Below the pieces are notes generated by a model, which did not search any database, was not told the origin of the DNA, and was given only the letters and a program-made list of their open reading frames with translations. The position numbers and the translations under genes were made by a program. Positions 57,421 to 64,000 of a stretch of 64,000 bases of DNA are shown piece by piece (the first letter of the stretch is position 1; each line of letters starts with the position of its first letter). The stretch comes from Bradyrhizobium ottawaense (GTDB taxonomy: Bacteria > Pseudomonadota > Alphaproteobacteria > Rhizobiales > Xanthobacteraceae), in the NCBI RefSeq assembly GCF_900099825.1, contig NZ_LT629693.1, forward strand, positions 3,979,001-4,043,000, given 5' to 3'.

Positions 57421-58179
57421 GTGCGGGTTGCGCGCGCGTTTCGATTATCGATCACTGCGACCATGACCGCGCTGGCCCTGTCAGGATGCATGCGCACGGC
57501 CGGACCGGTTGCGGTCGCGCCGCAAGGCGATCTCGATTCGATGGCCTATGGCCAGCTGTACGACCCGGCGCCGCAGGCGGTCGCGATGGATTCCGGCGGT
57601 GGCGGCATCAGCGCGCTTCGCTCCGCCTTCGCCGCCACTCCGCGCGGCTTTTCGGCGCCTCCGCCCGCCCAAGTCGCCTATGTCGAGCCGATGCCGGTGG
57701 CCGCGCCGGCGCGATACGACGCGGTCTATCATCTCGATGCCGGCGATAAGCTGCGCGTCATGGTCTACGGACAGGAAGGCCTCACCAATACCTACGCGAT
57801 CGACGCCGGCGGCTCGATCACGATGCCGCTGATCGGCTCGGTGCCGGCGCGTGGCCGCACCACGGCGGGACTGGCGTCGGAGATATCGGCCAAGCTGCGC
57901 CGCGGCTTCATCCGCGATCCCTCGGTCGCCGTCGAAATCGAATCCTACCGGCCGTTCTTCATCCTCGGCGAGGTGGCAGCTCCCGGGCAATATCCCTACG
58001 TGCCGAACATGACGGTCGAGAGCGCGGTGGCGATCGCCGGCGGCTTCTCGCCGCGCGCCCGCCGCGACAGCGTCACGGTGACCCACTCCGATGCATCGGG
58101 AACCGGTCGCTTCGTGGTGCCGCCCGGCACCTCGATCAGCCCCGGCGATACCGTGCTCGTCGGCGAGCGCTGGTTCTAG
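57421..58179 (+). CDS. Polysaccharide export (OPX/Wza-like) lipoprotein
   Basis: A roughly 250-residue outer-membrane auxiliary protein. The signal peptide ends in the lipobox LALSGC (Cys as the lipid-modified residue). The Poly_export domain follows, with YHLDAGDKLRVMVYGQEGLT, YAIDAGGSITMPLIGSVPARG and DPSVAVEIESYRPFFILGEV, then a single SLBB-like domain (GQYPYVPNMTVESAVAIAGG). GTG at 57421 is used because GAGGG lies suitably upstream; the ATG at 57412 is too close to that site. No Wzc, Wzx or glycosyltransferase genes are beside it, so it is an orphan OPX gene here. Confidence 0.9.
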   Translation: MRVARAFRLSITATMTALALSGCMRTAGPVAVAPQGDLDSMAYGQLYDPAPQAVAMDSGGGGISALRSAFAATPRGFSAPPPAQVAYVEPMPVAAPARYDAVYHLDAGDKLRVMVYGQEGLTNTYAIDAGGSITMPLIGSVPARGRTTAGLASEISAKLRRGFIRDPSVAVEIESYRPFFILGEVAAPGQYPYVPNMTVESAVAIAGGFSPRARRDSVTVTHSDASGTGRFVVPPGTSISPGDTVLVGERWF

Positions 58180-58192
58180 ATTCTACGACGCT

Positions 58193-58272
58193 GTCATTCC
58201 GGAGCGATGCGCAGCATCGAATCCGGAATCTCGAGATTCCGGGTCTGGTCCTGCGGACCATCCCGGAATGAC
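58193..58272. repeat. Palindromic repeat, family B, copy 2
   Basis: Bounded by GTCATTCCGG and CCGGAATGAC, with a perfect 20-base palindrome CCGGAATCTCGAGATTCCGG at 58223-58242. It shares ends and core with copy 1 at 23085-23158. It lies in the gap between two convergent genes, starting 14 bases after the OPX stop codon. Confidence 0.85.
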
Positions 58273-58282
58273 GACTACGTCG

Positions 58283-58954
58283 TCACTTCAAATGCTTCGC
58301 AAAGAATTCCAGACTGCGCGGCCAGGCGATGTCGGTGCTGGTCTTGTCGTAGCTCGCCCGTTCGTCGCAGTGAAAGCCGTGCTGCGCGCCGGGATAGATG
58401 AAGACCTCGACATCGGGCCGCTTGGTCTTGATGGTCTCGACATCGGTCAAGGGAATGCCGGCATCCTTCTCGCCGAAATGCAGTTGGGTCGGGACCTTCG
58501 GCTTGTCATCGGCGAAGCGAACGACGGCGCCGCCGTAATAGCCGACGGCGGCCGACAGGCCCGAAAGCTTGGTGGCCGCGACAAAGGCGATGCTGCCGCC
58601 GAGGCAGAAGCCGACGATGCCGACCGGCCCTATGCCCTTGACCGCGTCAATAGCCGCCTGGGTGTCGAGCAGCATGGCGGCCCAGTCCGGATTGGCGACG
58701 AACTTGCGCGCGTTCGCGACTTCGTCCGGCGTATAGCCGCTGGTGAAGTTCGGCTCGATGCGGTCGAAGATCGACGGCGCGATGGCGACATAGCCGGCGG
58801 CAGCCAGGCGATCGCACACCGAGCGGATGTGGTGATTGACGCCGAAAATCTCCTGGATTACCACGATGGCCGCCTTCGGCGCGCCTGCGGGGTCGGCGCG
58901 GTAGCCGCCCAGTTCAAATCCGTCCGAAGCCTTCAGCCTGATATCCTGTCCCAC
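58283..58954 (-). CDS. Dienelactone hydrolase family protein
   Basis: A 223-residue alpha/beta hydrolase with a Cys nucleophile in GIVGFCLGGSIAF, Asp in EKDAGIPLTDVE and His in PGAQHGFHCDERASY, the dienelactone hydrolase triad. It acts on dienelactones in chloroaromatic breakdown or on other lactones and esters; no aromatic pathway genes are nearby, so the natural substrate is open. The start is GTG at 58954. It lies downstream of two other minus-strand genes with a 62-base gap. Confidence 0.92.
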   Translation of the reverse strand: MGQDIRLKASDGFELGGYRADPAGAPKAAIVVIQEIFGVNHHIRSVCDRLAAAGYVAIAPSIFDRIEPNFTSGYTPDEVANARKFVANPDWAAMLLDTQAAIDAVKGIGPVGIVGFCLGGSIAFVAATKLSGLSAAVGYYGGAVVRFADDKPKVPTQLHFGEKDAGIPLTDVETIKTKRPDVEVFIYPGAQHGFHCDERASYDKTSTDIAWPRSLEFFAKHLK

Positions 58955-59016
58955 GGTTCATCCATTTGCGTTTGAGTTGCACGAAGTCGATTGCGTGTGA
59001 GGCTTTGGGGGCGGGG

Positions 59017-59364
59017 CTACTGCCACATCCAGTTATGACCCCAGTCGCCCTTCCAGCCGGCGAGCCTGCCTTTGCGGAATTGCAGGTAGAGCCGGTCCTT
59101 CTTGTAGAACAATCCGCTGCCGCCGATATTGCGGAACGTCAGGTAGATTTCCTCGCCCCGGCGGCCGCTGACGTAATTGAGCGGGGTGCCGAGCGCGCGG
59201 GCCGCGGTTTCCTCGTCCATGCCGAATGCCAATGGCGTGTTGTTCGACAGCGTCGCGATGAAGGGCGGCGGGTAGGGGCCACCGACCGGCGGCAATTGTT
59301 GCGCGAAAGCGGGCGCAGAGAGGCCTGAGATCAGCAACACGGCTGCGGCGGCAAACGCTCTCAT
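59017..59364 (-). CDS. Small exported hypothetical protein
   Basis: A 115-residue protein with a clear signal peptide (MRAFAAAAVLLISGLSAPAFA, cleaved after AFA) and a small mature domain with FGMDEETAARALGTPLNYVSG and IYLTFRNIGGSGLFYK, resembling the SmpA/OmlA-like helix-turn-sheet seen in BamE-type folds, but this is only a fold-level impression. Its ATG overlaps the stop of the upstream alpha/beta hydrolase by four bases, so the two are coupled. Function unknown. Confidence 0.82.
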   Translation of the reverse strand: MRAFAAAAVLLISGLSAPAFAQQLPPVGGPYPPPFIATLSNNTPLAFGMDEETAARALGTPLNYVSGRRGEEIYLTFRNIGGSGLFYKKDRLYLQFRKGRLAGWKGDWGHNWMWQ

Positions 59365-60149
59365 GATGCGGCCTTTTCGGCGAGCTTGGCGTCGAGCCCG
59401 TCGAGGAACGGCAGCACCGCCTCGATGAAGGCCTGCGGCTGGTCGATGTTGACGGCGTGGCCGGCGGCCGGGACCACCACTTTCTGCGCGCCGGGAATCT
59501 TCGCCGCCATGTAGTCGGAGGCGGCAAGGAACGGCGTGTCGTCGGCGCCGACCACAACCAGCGACGGCACCTTGATATCCGGCAGCGATTCGATCACGCG
59601 GGCATCGCGCTGGGTCAGCATGCCGCGCGCGGCATGCGCGAGGCCGGATGCGTCGCGATGGGTGACGCTGGAACGTTCGCGGCTGGCGGATTTCAGAACC
59701 TCGAGGCCTTCCCGATCAAAACGGTCGCCGGTGTCACGGGCGCGCTTGTTCCAGACCTCGCGGGCGTCGTCCTTCTTGAAGCCGGGGCCGGTGTCGATGA
59801 TCAAGAGCGCGCGCGCGCGATCGGGATGGGCGCGGTAGAACGCCAGCGACATGTAGCCGCCAAGCGAAAGCCCGCCGACGATAGCTTTTTCGGCGCCGAC
59901 CTGGTCGAGCAGGGCGGCGATGTCGCCGACCGTCAGCGCTTCGCTATAGGCTGCGGGATCGCTGGGGTAATCCGACTGGCCGTGGCCGCGCATGTCCCAC
60001 AACACGAGTTTGTGATGTTTCGACAAGGCCTCGATCTGGCCCTGCCACATCGCGGAGGTCGACGAATAACCATGCGTCAGCAACAGCGGCGGGCCGGAGC
60101 CGTGCACCTCGTAATAGATGTCGACCCCGTCACGGTTGAGCTTCGGCAT
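59361..60149 (-). CDS. Alpha/beta fold hydrolase
   Basis: A 262-residue hydrolase: oxyanion-hole HGYSSTSAMW, LVLWDMRGHGQSDYP, the nucleophile elbow GGLSLGGYMSLAF, Asp in VVVGADDTPFLA and His in VPAAGHAVNIDQPQAF. All catalytic residues are in place. It resembles 3-oxoadipate enol-lactonase-like and general esterase members; the substrate is unknown. It is the first of a coupled pair with the small exported protein and is divergent from the molybdenum hydroxylase operon. Confidence 0.9.
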   Translation of the reverse strand: MPKLNRDGVDIYYEVHGSGPPLLLTHGYSSTSAMWQGQIEALSKHHKLVLWDMRGHGQSDYPSDPAAYSEALTVGDIAALLDQVGAEKAIVGGLSLGGYMSLAFYRAHPDRARALLIIDTGPGFKKDDAREVWNKRARDTGDRFDREGLEVLKSASRERSSVTHRDASGLAHAARGMLTQRDARVIESLPDIKVPSLVVVGADDTPFLAASDYMAAKIPGAQKVVVPAAGHAVNIDQPQAFIEAVLPFLDGLDAKLAEKAAS

Positions 60150-60484
60150 TGCGCGTTCCCACGAATTTTTTCCGGATAATTCTGGCCATAATTCCGGCCT
60201 GCCACCATCCTAGCGCGATCCATTCGCCGTTGGGAAATGCAGAAACGGAAGACGATGCCTGCGCCGGCGGATTTGATTGACAAGCCCGTAACCAAATCTT
60301 GCCGCAGCGCACAACTCAAAATCTCAAAATTATATTCTCTTCGAACGATTCCAAATCGCATTGCCTCCCGATGGGATCGGTATCATTCTGCGCGCCAACT
60401 GGCATCGACCCGGTGGGTGCCAGCCAATACCCAAAAGTGAGTTGCCGCCGTAAGCGGCTTCCAACACCGGAAGGGGAAGCGCAA
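60150..60484. promoter_or_regulatory. Divergent promoter region upstream of the molybdenum hydroxylase operon
   Basis: 335 bases, markedly AT-rich at about 60300-60365. It must contain the promoters of the alpha/beta hydrolase (left) and the hydroxylase operon (right). No recognisable operator or gene was found. Confidence 0.5.
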
Positions 60485-60976
60485 ATGCCTAATCTGAATA
60501 TCAACGGGCGGAATATGTCCGTCGAGGCGGCCAACGATACGCCGCTGCTCTGGGTCATCCGCGAACAATTGCAGATGACGGGCACCAAATTCGGTTGCGG
60601 CGCCGGCCTGTGTGGCGCCTGCACGGTTCACGTCAACGGCGAAGCCGTTCGTTCCTGCCAGACCTCGGTCAGCGACGCCGTCGGCAAGAAGATCACCACC
60701 ATCGAAGGCCTCAGCGCCAAGGGCGATCATCCGCTGCAGAAGGCCTGGATTGCCGAGCAGGTTCCGCAATGCGGCTACTGCCAGTCCGGCCAGATCATGC
60801 AGGCGGCTTCGCTGCTCTCGAAGAATTCCAATCCGACCAAGGATGAAGTGGTTGCGCATATGGACGGCAATCTGTGCCGCTGCATGACCTATTCGCGCAT
60901 TCAGAAGGCGATCATGCGCGCCGCTTCCGAAATGCGTACCGCCTCCAACGCCGGCACCGAGCGGAGGGCAACATGA
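60485..60976 (+). CDS. (2Fe-2S)-binding subunit of a molybdenum hydroxylase
   Basis: A 163-residue electron-transfer subunit. The plant-ferredoxin-type cluster motif is [23 protein letters not shown] and the second cluster motif is [13 protein letters not shown] with a later NLCRCMTY, the eight Cys of the family. Its partner binds the molybdenum cofactor. The ATG at 60485 ([10 protein letters not shown]) follows GGAAG; the frame is open to 60299. It overlaps the next gene by four bases. Confidence 0.96.
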   Translation: MPNLNINGRNMSVEAANDTPLLWVIREQLQMTGTKFGCGAGLCGACTVHVNGEAVRSCQTSVSDAVGKKITTIEGLSAKGDHPLQKAWIAEQVPQCGYCQSGQIMQAASLLSKNSNPTKDEVVAHMDGNLCRCMTYSRIQKAIMRAASEMRTASNAGTERRAT

Positions 60977-63276
60977 ATACGCACGTGAAAATCGCACAGG
61001 ACAAAGTGACAAGCGAACCCGCCGATCTCAGCCGCCGTTCGTTCCTCGTCGGCTCCGCCGCTGCCGGCCTCGCGCTCGGCTATTCGGCCGTGCCCGGCCT
61101 GTTGGGCGCCGACCGGGCGCTCGCCGCCGCCAGCAATTTCGATCCCAGCGTCTGGTATTCGATAGCCCCCGACGGCATCGTCACCGTGACCTGCGGCAAG
61201 GCCGACATGGGCCAGCACATCGCCTCCACCATGGCCCAGATCGTTGCCGAGGAACTCGGGTCGAGCTGGAAGGACATGCGGGTTCAGCTCGCCTCCAACG
61301 ATCCCAAGTTCAACGACCCGGTATTGGGCGCGCAGATCACCGGCGGTAGCTGGTCGACGATGATGAACTTCGATGCGATGAGCCGCGCGGGTGCCGCGGG
61401 GCAGATCGCCTTGACCGAAGCAGCGGCAGCCTCGATGGGTGTGCCGGCGAGCGAGCTCGTGGTGCGCGAATCCACGATCACGCATCCGAAGTCGAAGAAG
61501 ACGATGAGCTTTGCCGACATCGTCAAGAGCGGCAAGATCACCAAGACCTTCACGCCGGACGAGTTGAAGGCAATCAAGCTGAAGACAGCAGATCAGTACA
61601 CCATGATCGGCGTCTCGGTGCCGCAGCTCGACATTCCCTCCAAGACCAACGGCACAGCCAAATACGGCATCGACGTCATGCTGCCGGGCATGCTGTACGG
61701 CCGCGTGGTCACGCCGCCGGTGCGCTTCGGCGCCACCGTGAAGGCGGTCGACGACAGTGCGGCCAAGAAGGTGCCGGGCTTCGTCAAGGCGGTCACGCTC
61801 GACGACAAGACCGGAAGCACCACCGGCTGGGTAGTGGCGGTGGCCAATACCTATACCAACGCGGTCAAGGCGGCGGACGCGCTGAAGATCACCTATGACG
61901 GTGGTCCGAACGCCAAACTGTCGAGCCAGTCGCTGCTCGACGAGGCCAAACGACTCCAGGCGCTGGATGATTCCGGGCTGTTCTTCGTCAAGGACGGCGA
62001 TACGGCGGCAGCGTTCGGGACGGCGGCCAAGGTGATGGAGGCGGAATACACCACCAGCATCAACATCCACGCCCCGCTGGAGCCGATGAACGCCACCGCG
62101 CAGTTACAGGGCGATATCTGGCACATCTATTCCGGCAACCAGTTCGCGACGCGCTCCGGCGCGATTGCAGCGGGGGCGGCCGGCGTCGATCCCAAGTTCG
62201 TCGTGATGCATCAGATGTGGCTGGGCGGCGGCTTCGGCCGGCGTCTCGACGCCGACATGATGGTGCCGGCGGTGCAGGCGGCGAAGGCGGTCGGCAAGCC
62301 GGTCAAGGTCATCTATTCCCGCGAAAACGACATGACCATGGACTATTCGCGGCCGCTGACGTTCCAGAAGGTCAAGGCAGGTCTCGACGCCGACGGCAAT
62401 CTGATCGCGCTCAACCACGACGTGGTCAGTGCATGGCCGACCCAGCGCTGGGGCATTCCTGACTTCCTGACGCCCTCGGTCGACAAGAAGGGCGGTCTCG
62501 ACGGCTTTACCGTGAACGGCGCGGACTTCTTCTACTCCGTGCCCAATCACAACGTCCGCGCGATCAAGAACGAGATGGCGCACAACGCCACCCCGTCGGG
62601 ACAGCTGCGGTCGGTGGCGCCGGGCTGGACCTTCTGGGCGGTCGAAAGCATGATCGATGAGCTCGCCAATGCCGCCGGAAAAGATCCGGCGCAGTACCGC
62701 ATCGCGCTGCTGGACGGCAAAGGCAAGAACGACGGCGGCGCGCAACGCCTGCGCAACACCCTGCTGGCGGCGATGGGCATGGCCGGCTACGGCACCAAGC
62801 AATTGCCGAAAGGTGAAGGCATGGGCGTGGCCTGCGTCTCGTCGCAGGAACGGGCGACCGCAAGCTGGACCGCGTGCGTGGCCCATGTTGCGGTGGCGCC
62901 TTCCGGCGAGGTCAAGGTCAAGAAGCTGACGGTTGCCACCGACGTCGGCACCCAGGTGCATCCCGACAATATCCGCGCCCAGGTCGAGGGCGCGGCGCTG
63001 TGGGGACTTTCGCTCGCTTTGTATGAAAAGGCGACGCTGAAGGATGGCGGTATCGAACAGACCAACTACGATACCTACACGCCGCTGCGGATGAGCCAGA
63101 TGCCGGAAGTGGCCGTCAACGTCATCGCCAATGGCGAGAAGGCCACTGGCGTGGGCGAGCCGGCCGTCACGGTCATCGCGCCCGCGATCGGCAACGCGAT
63201 CTTCAACGCCTGCGGCGCGCGCATCCGCTCGCTGCCAATCACCGCGGAAGCGGTGAAGGCGAACATGAAGGCGTAA
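60973..63276 (+). CDS. Molybdopterin-binding subunit, isoquinoline 1-oxidoreductase-like
   Basis: A 767-residue catalytic subunit. The N-terminus has a twin-arginine signal ([18 protein letters not shown]), predicting Tat export as a folded complex. Family motifs include [39 protein letters not shown] and the active-site Glu in [14 protein letters not shown]. The two-subunit form without an FAD subunit resembles isoquinoline oxidoreductase (IorAB) and periplasmic aldehyde dehydrogenases. No cytochrome c subunit lies in the window; the next gene is unrelated. The substrate is unknown. Confidence 0.94.
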   Translation: MNTHVKIAQDKVTSEPADLSRRSFLVGSAAAGLALGYSAVPGLLGADRALAAASNFDPSVWYSIAPDGIVTVTCGKADMGQHIASTMAQIVAEELGSSWKDMRVQLASNDPKFNDPVLGAQITGGSWSTMMNFDAMSRAGAAGQIALTEAAAASMGVPASELVVRESTITHPKSKKTMSFADIVKSGKITKTFTPDELKAIKLKTADQYTMIGVSVPQLDIPSKTNGTAKYGIDVMLPGMLYGRVVTPPVRFGATVKAVDDSAAKKVPGFVKAVTLDDKTGSTTGWVVAVANTYTNAVKAADALKITYDGGPNAKLSSQSLLDEAKRLQALDDSGLFFVKDGDTAAAFGTAAKVMEAEYTTSINIHAPLEPMNATAQLQGDIWHIYSGNQFATRSGAIAAGAAGVDPKFVVMHQMWLGGGFGRRLDADMMVPAVQAAKAVGKPVKVIYSRENDMTMDYSRPLTFQKVKAGLDADGNLIALNHDVVSAWPTQRWGIPDFLTPSVDKKGGLDGFTVNGADFFYSVPNHNVRAIKNEMAHNATPSGQLRSVAPGWTFWAVESMIDELANAAGKDPAQYRIALLDGKGKNDGGAQRLRNTLLAAMGMAGYGTKQLPKGEGMGVACVSSQERATASWTACVAHVAVAPSGEVKVKKLTVATDVGTQVHPDNIRAQVEGAALWGLSLALYEKATLKDGGIEQTNYDTYTPLRMSQMPEVAVNVIANGEKATGVGEPAVTVIAPAIGNAIFNACGARIRSLPITAEAVKANMKA

Positions 63277-63301
63277 GGCGCCGCATTATCGAACAAGGAC
63301 G

Positions 63302-63336
63302 ATCCGCCGGAGGCCCTGCTTCCGGCGGATTTTTTT
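63302..63336 (+). terminator. Intrinsic terminator of the molybdenum hydroxylase operon
   Basis: A 10-bp stem, ATCCGCCGGA with TCCGGCGGAT around a nine-base loop, is followed by seven T. It lies 26 bases after the stop codon of the large subunit gene. Confidence 0.9.
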
Positions 63337-63364
63337 GTGCCCCGGCCCGTGACGATGCCCGAGA

Positions 63365-63486
63365 CCGTCATTGCGAGGAGCGTAGCGACGAAGCAATCCA
63401 TTCTTTCTTTGCTCGGTGAGATGGATTGCTTCGCGGAGCCTGTCATCGGGCGCGCATTCGCGCGACCCGTTGGGTCGCAATGACGG
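63365..63486. repeat. Palindromic repeat, family A, copy 2
   Basis: A 122-base element bounded by CCGTCATTGC and GCAATGACGG. It has an inner perfect 13-bp pair, CGAAGCAATCCAT and ATGGATTGCTTCG, around a 19-base spacer. The right arm (about 63423-63486) matches copy 1 at 1686-1800 with one change. It is the better preserved of the two copies. Confidence 0.85.
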
Positions 63487-63616
63487 GGAGGGGTAGGTGA
63501 GGTTCCCTAAAATTGTAACGACTACGCTATCCCGGCGTTGACGATGCCTCTTAAGCCGCAGGGAACCCCTTGTCGGGTAGCCTCTGCCGGTCATCACCGT
63601 GAGGCTTTGGGGTCCC

Positions 63617-64000
63617 ATGTCAGCTCAACCCAACAAGATTCCGACCAAACGCCGGCTTCTGCTGGCCTCGGATCGGAGCGATCAAAGCAGCGAACTGGCC
63701 AGCATTCTGCAGGCGGTCGGCCAGGTCGACACCATCTCGACCTCGGCTATTCCCGAATCCCCCTCGCGCGATCTGTCCGGGATCGTGGTCGACATCAACC
63801 TGCGCTCCGCCGAGAGCGTGCAGCTCGTGCGCAACAAGCTGCGGGCCGATGCCTACCGCGAGATGCCGCGGCTGTTCGTGCTGGCGGACGCGCTTCACCA
63901 CGGATCGATGCAGGCCTGGGCGCTCGGCGCCACCGATACGATCGCGCGGCCGTTCGATGCGCAGGGTATCCTGCAGCGGATCCGCGCCGCATTTCCGGAC
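63617..64000 (+). CDS. Protein with an N-terminal degenerate receiver domain (5' part)
   Basis: The first 128 codons, still open at the right edge. The domain follows the receiver fold: KRRLLLASDRSDQSSELASIL, LSGIVVDINLRSAES with Asp59 where the phospho-acceptor sits, LFVLAD, and GATDTIARPFDAQGILQRI. The usual Lys before Pro-Phe is Arg, and the Thr/Ser position after the fourth strand appears to be Ala, so phosphorylation may be lost or altered. What follows is unseen; in relatives such receivers precede an output domain such as HD-type or GGDEF. ATG at 63617. Confidence 0.75.
   Translation, partial: MSAQPNKIPTKRRLLLASDRSDQSSELASILQAVGQVDTISTSAIPESPSRDLSGIVVDINLRSAESVQLVRNKLRADAYREMPRLFVLADALHHGSMQAWALGATDTIARPFDAQGILQRIRAAFPD

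Overview
The window is chromosomal DNA from an alphaproteobacterium of the order Rhizobiales, most likely Bradyrhizobium or a close relative (Nitrobacteraceae). The grounds are the high GC content, the dense orthologue-like gene packing, the rpsT-dnaA-dnaN-recF-gyrB-murA order, the ybeY-corC-lnt(actA)-phrR-like order known from rhizobia, and several families of short palindromic intergenic repeats of the kind common in Bradyrhizobium. The genus is inferred from these traits, not from a database match. No phage, insertion sequence, CRISPR array, rRNA or tRNA gene was seen.

Layout. 1-600: 5' part of rimP (minus strand) with a terminator-bearing leader. 593-2734: two plus-strand genes (DUF2336 protein, phytanoyl-CoA-dioxygenase-like protein). 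2737-13779: a long minus-strand housekeeping run, read from the right: tsaB, rimI, fur, a HAD phosphatase, miaB, phoH, ybeY, corC, lnt, a phrR-like regulator, an M20 peptidase, trmB. 14154-18128: nfu-type scaffold, universal stress protein, trpS, murJ. 18216-39327: mostly metabolic single genes (adenosine-kinase-like PfkB enzyme, acyl-CoA synthetase, two serine hydrolases, succinate-semialdehyde dehydrogenase, MetX-like hydrolase, SulP-STAS-cNMP transporter, crotonase, purC, pirin, GNAT, membrane-anchored AraC regulator, MmgE/PrpD, FUSC protein, MATE exporter with a DUF2867 partner).

39434-45797 is the most interesting accessory block. A QseB/PmrA-type two-component system is divergent from an operon of two COG4705-type membrane proteins with a small exported protein between them. 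The shared intergenic region holds two mirrored, identical-half-site CTTAGG-N5-CTTAGC boxes, and both membrane proteins are built from four copies of an aromatic-W-x9-G-x4-D unit. feoAB follows, convergent.

45963-55812 is the replication and envelope cluster (murA, gyrB, recF, dnaN, dnaA, rpsT, all minus strand). MurA carries Asp where the usual catalytic Cys would be. A GIY-YIG nuclease gene bounded by perfect 30-bp inverted repeats sits between recF and dnaN. The 1.27-kb gap upstream of dnaA carries a perfect DnaA box, a CtrA-like site and clustered GANTC sites. 56199-64000: a small membrane protein, msrA, an OPX-type export lipoprotein, three small minus-strand genes, a two-gene molybdenum hydroxylase, and the start of a protein with a degenerate receiver domain.
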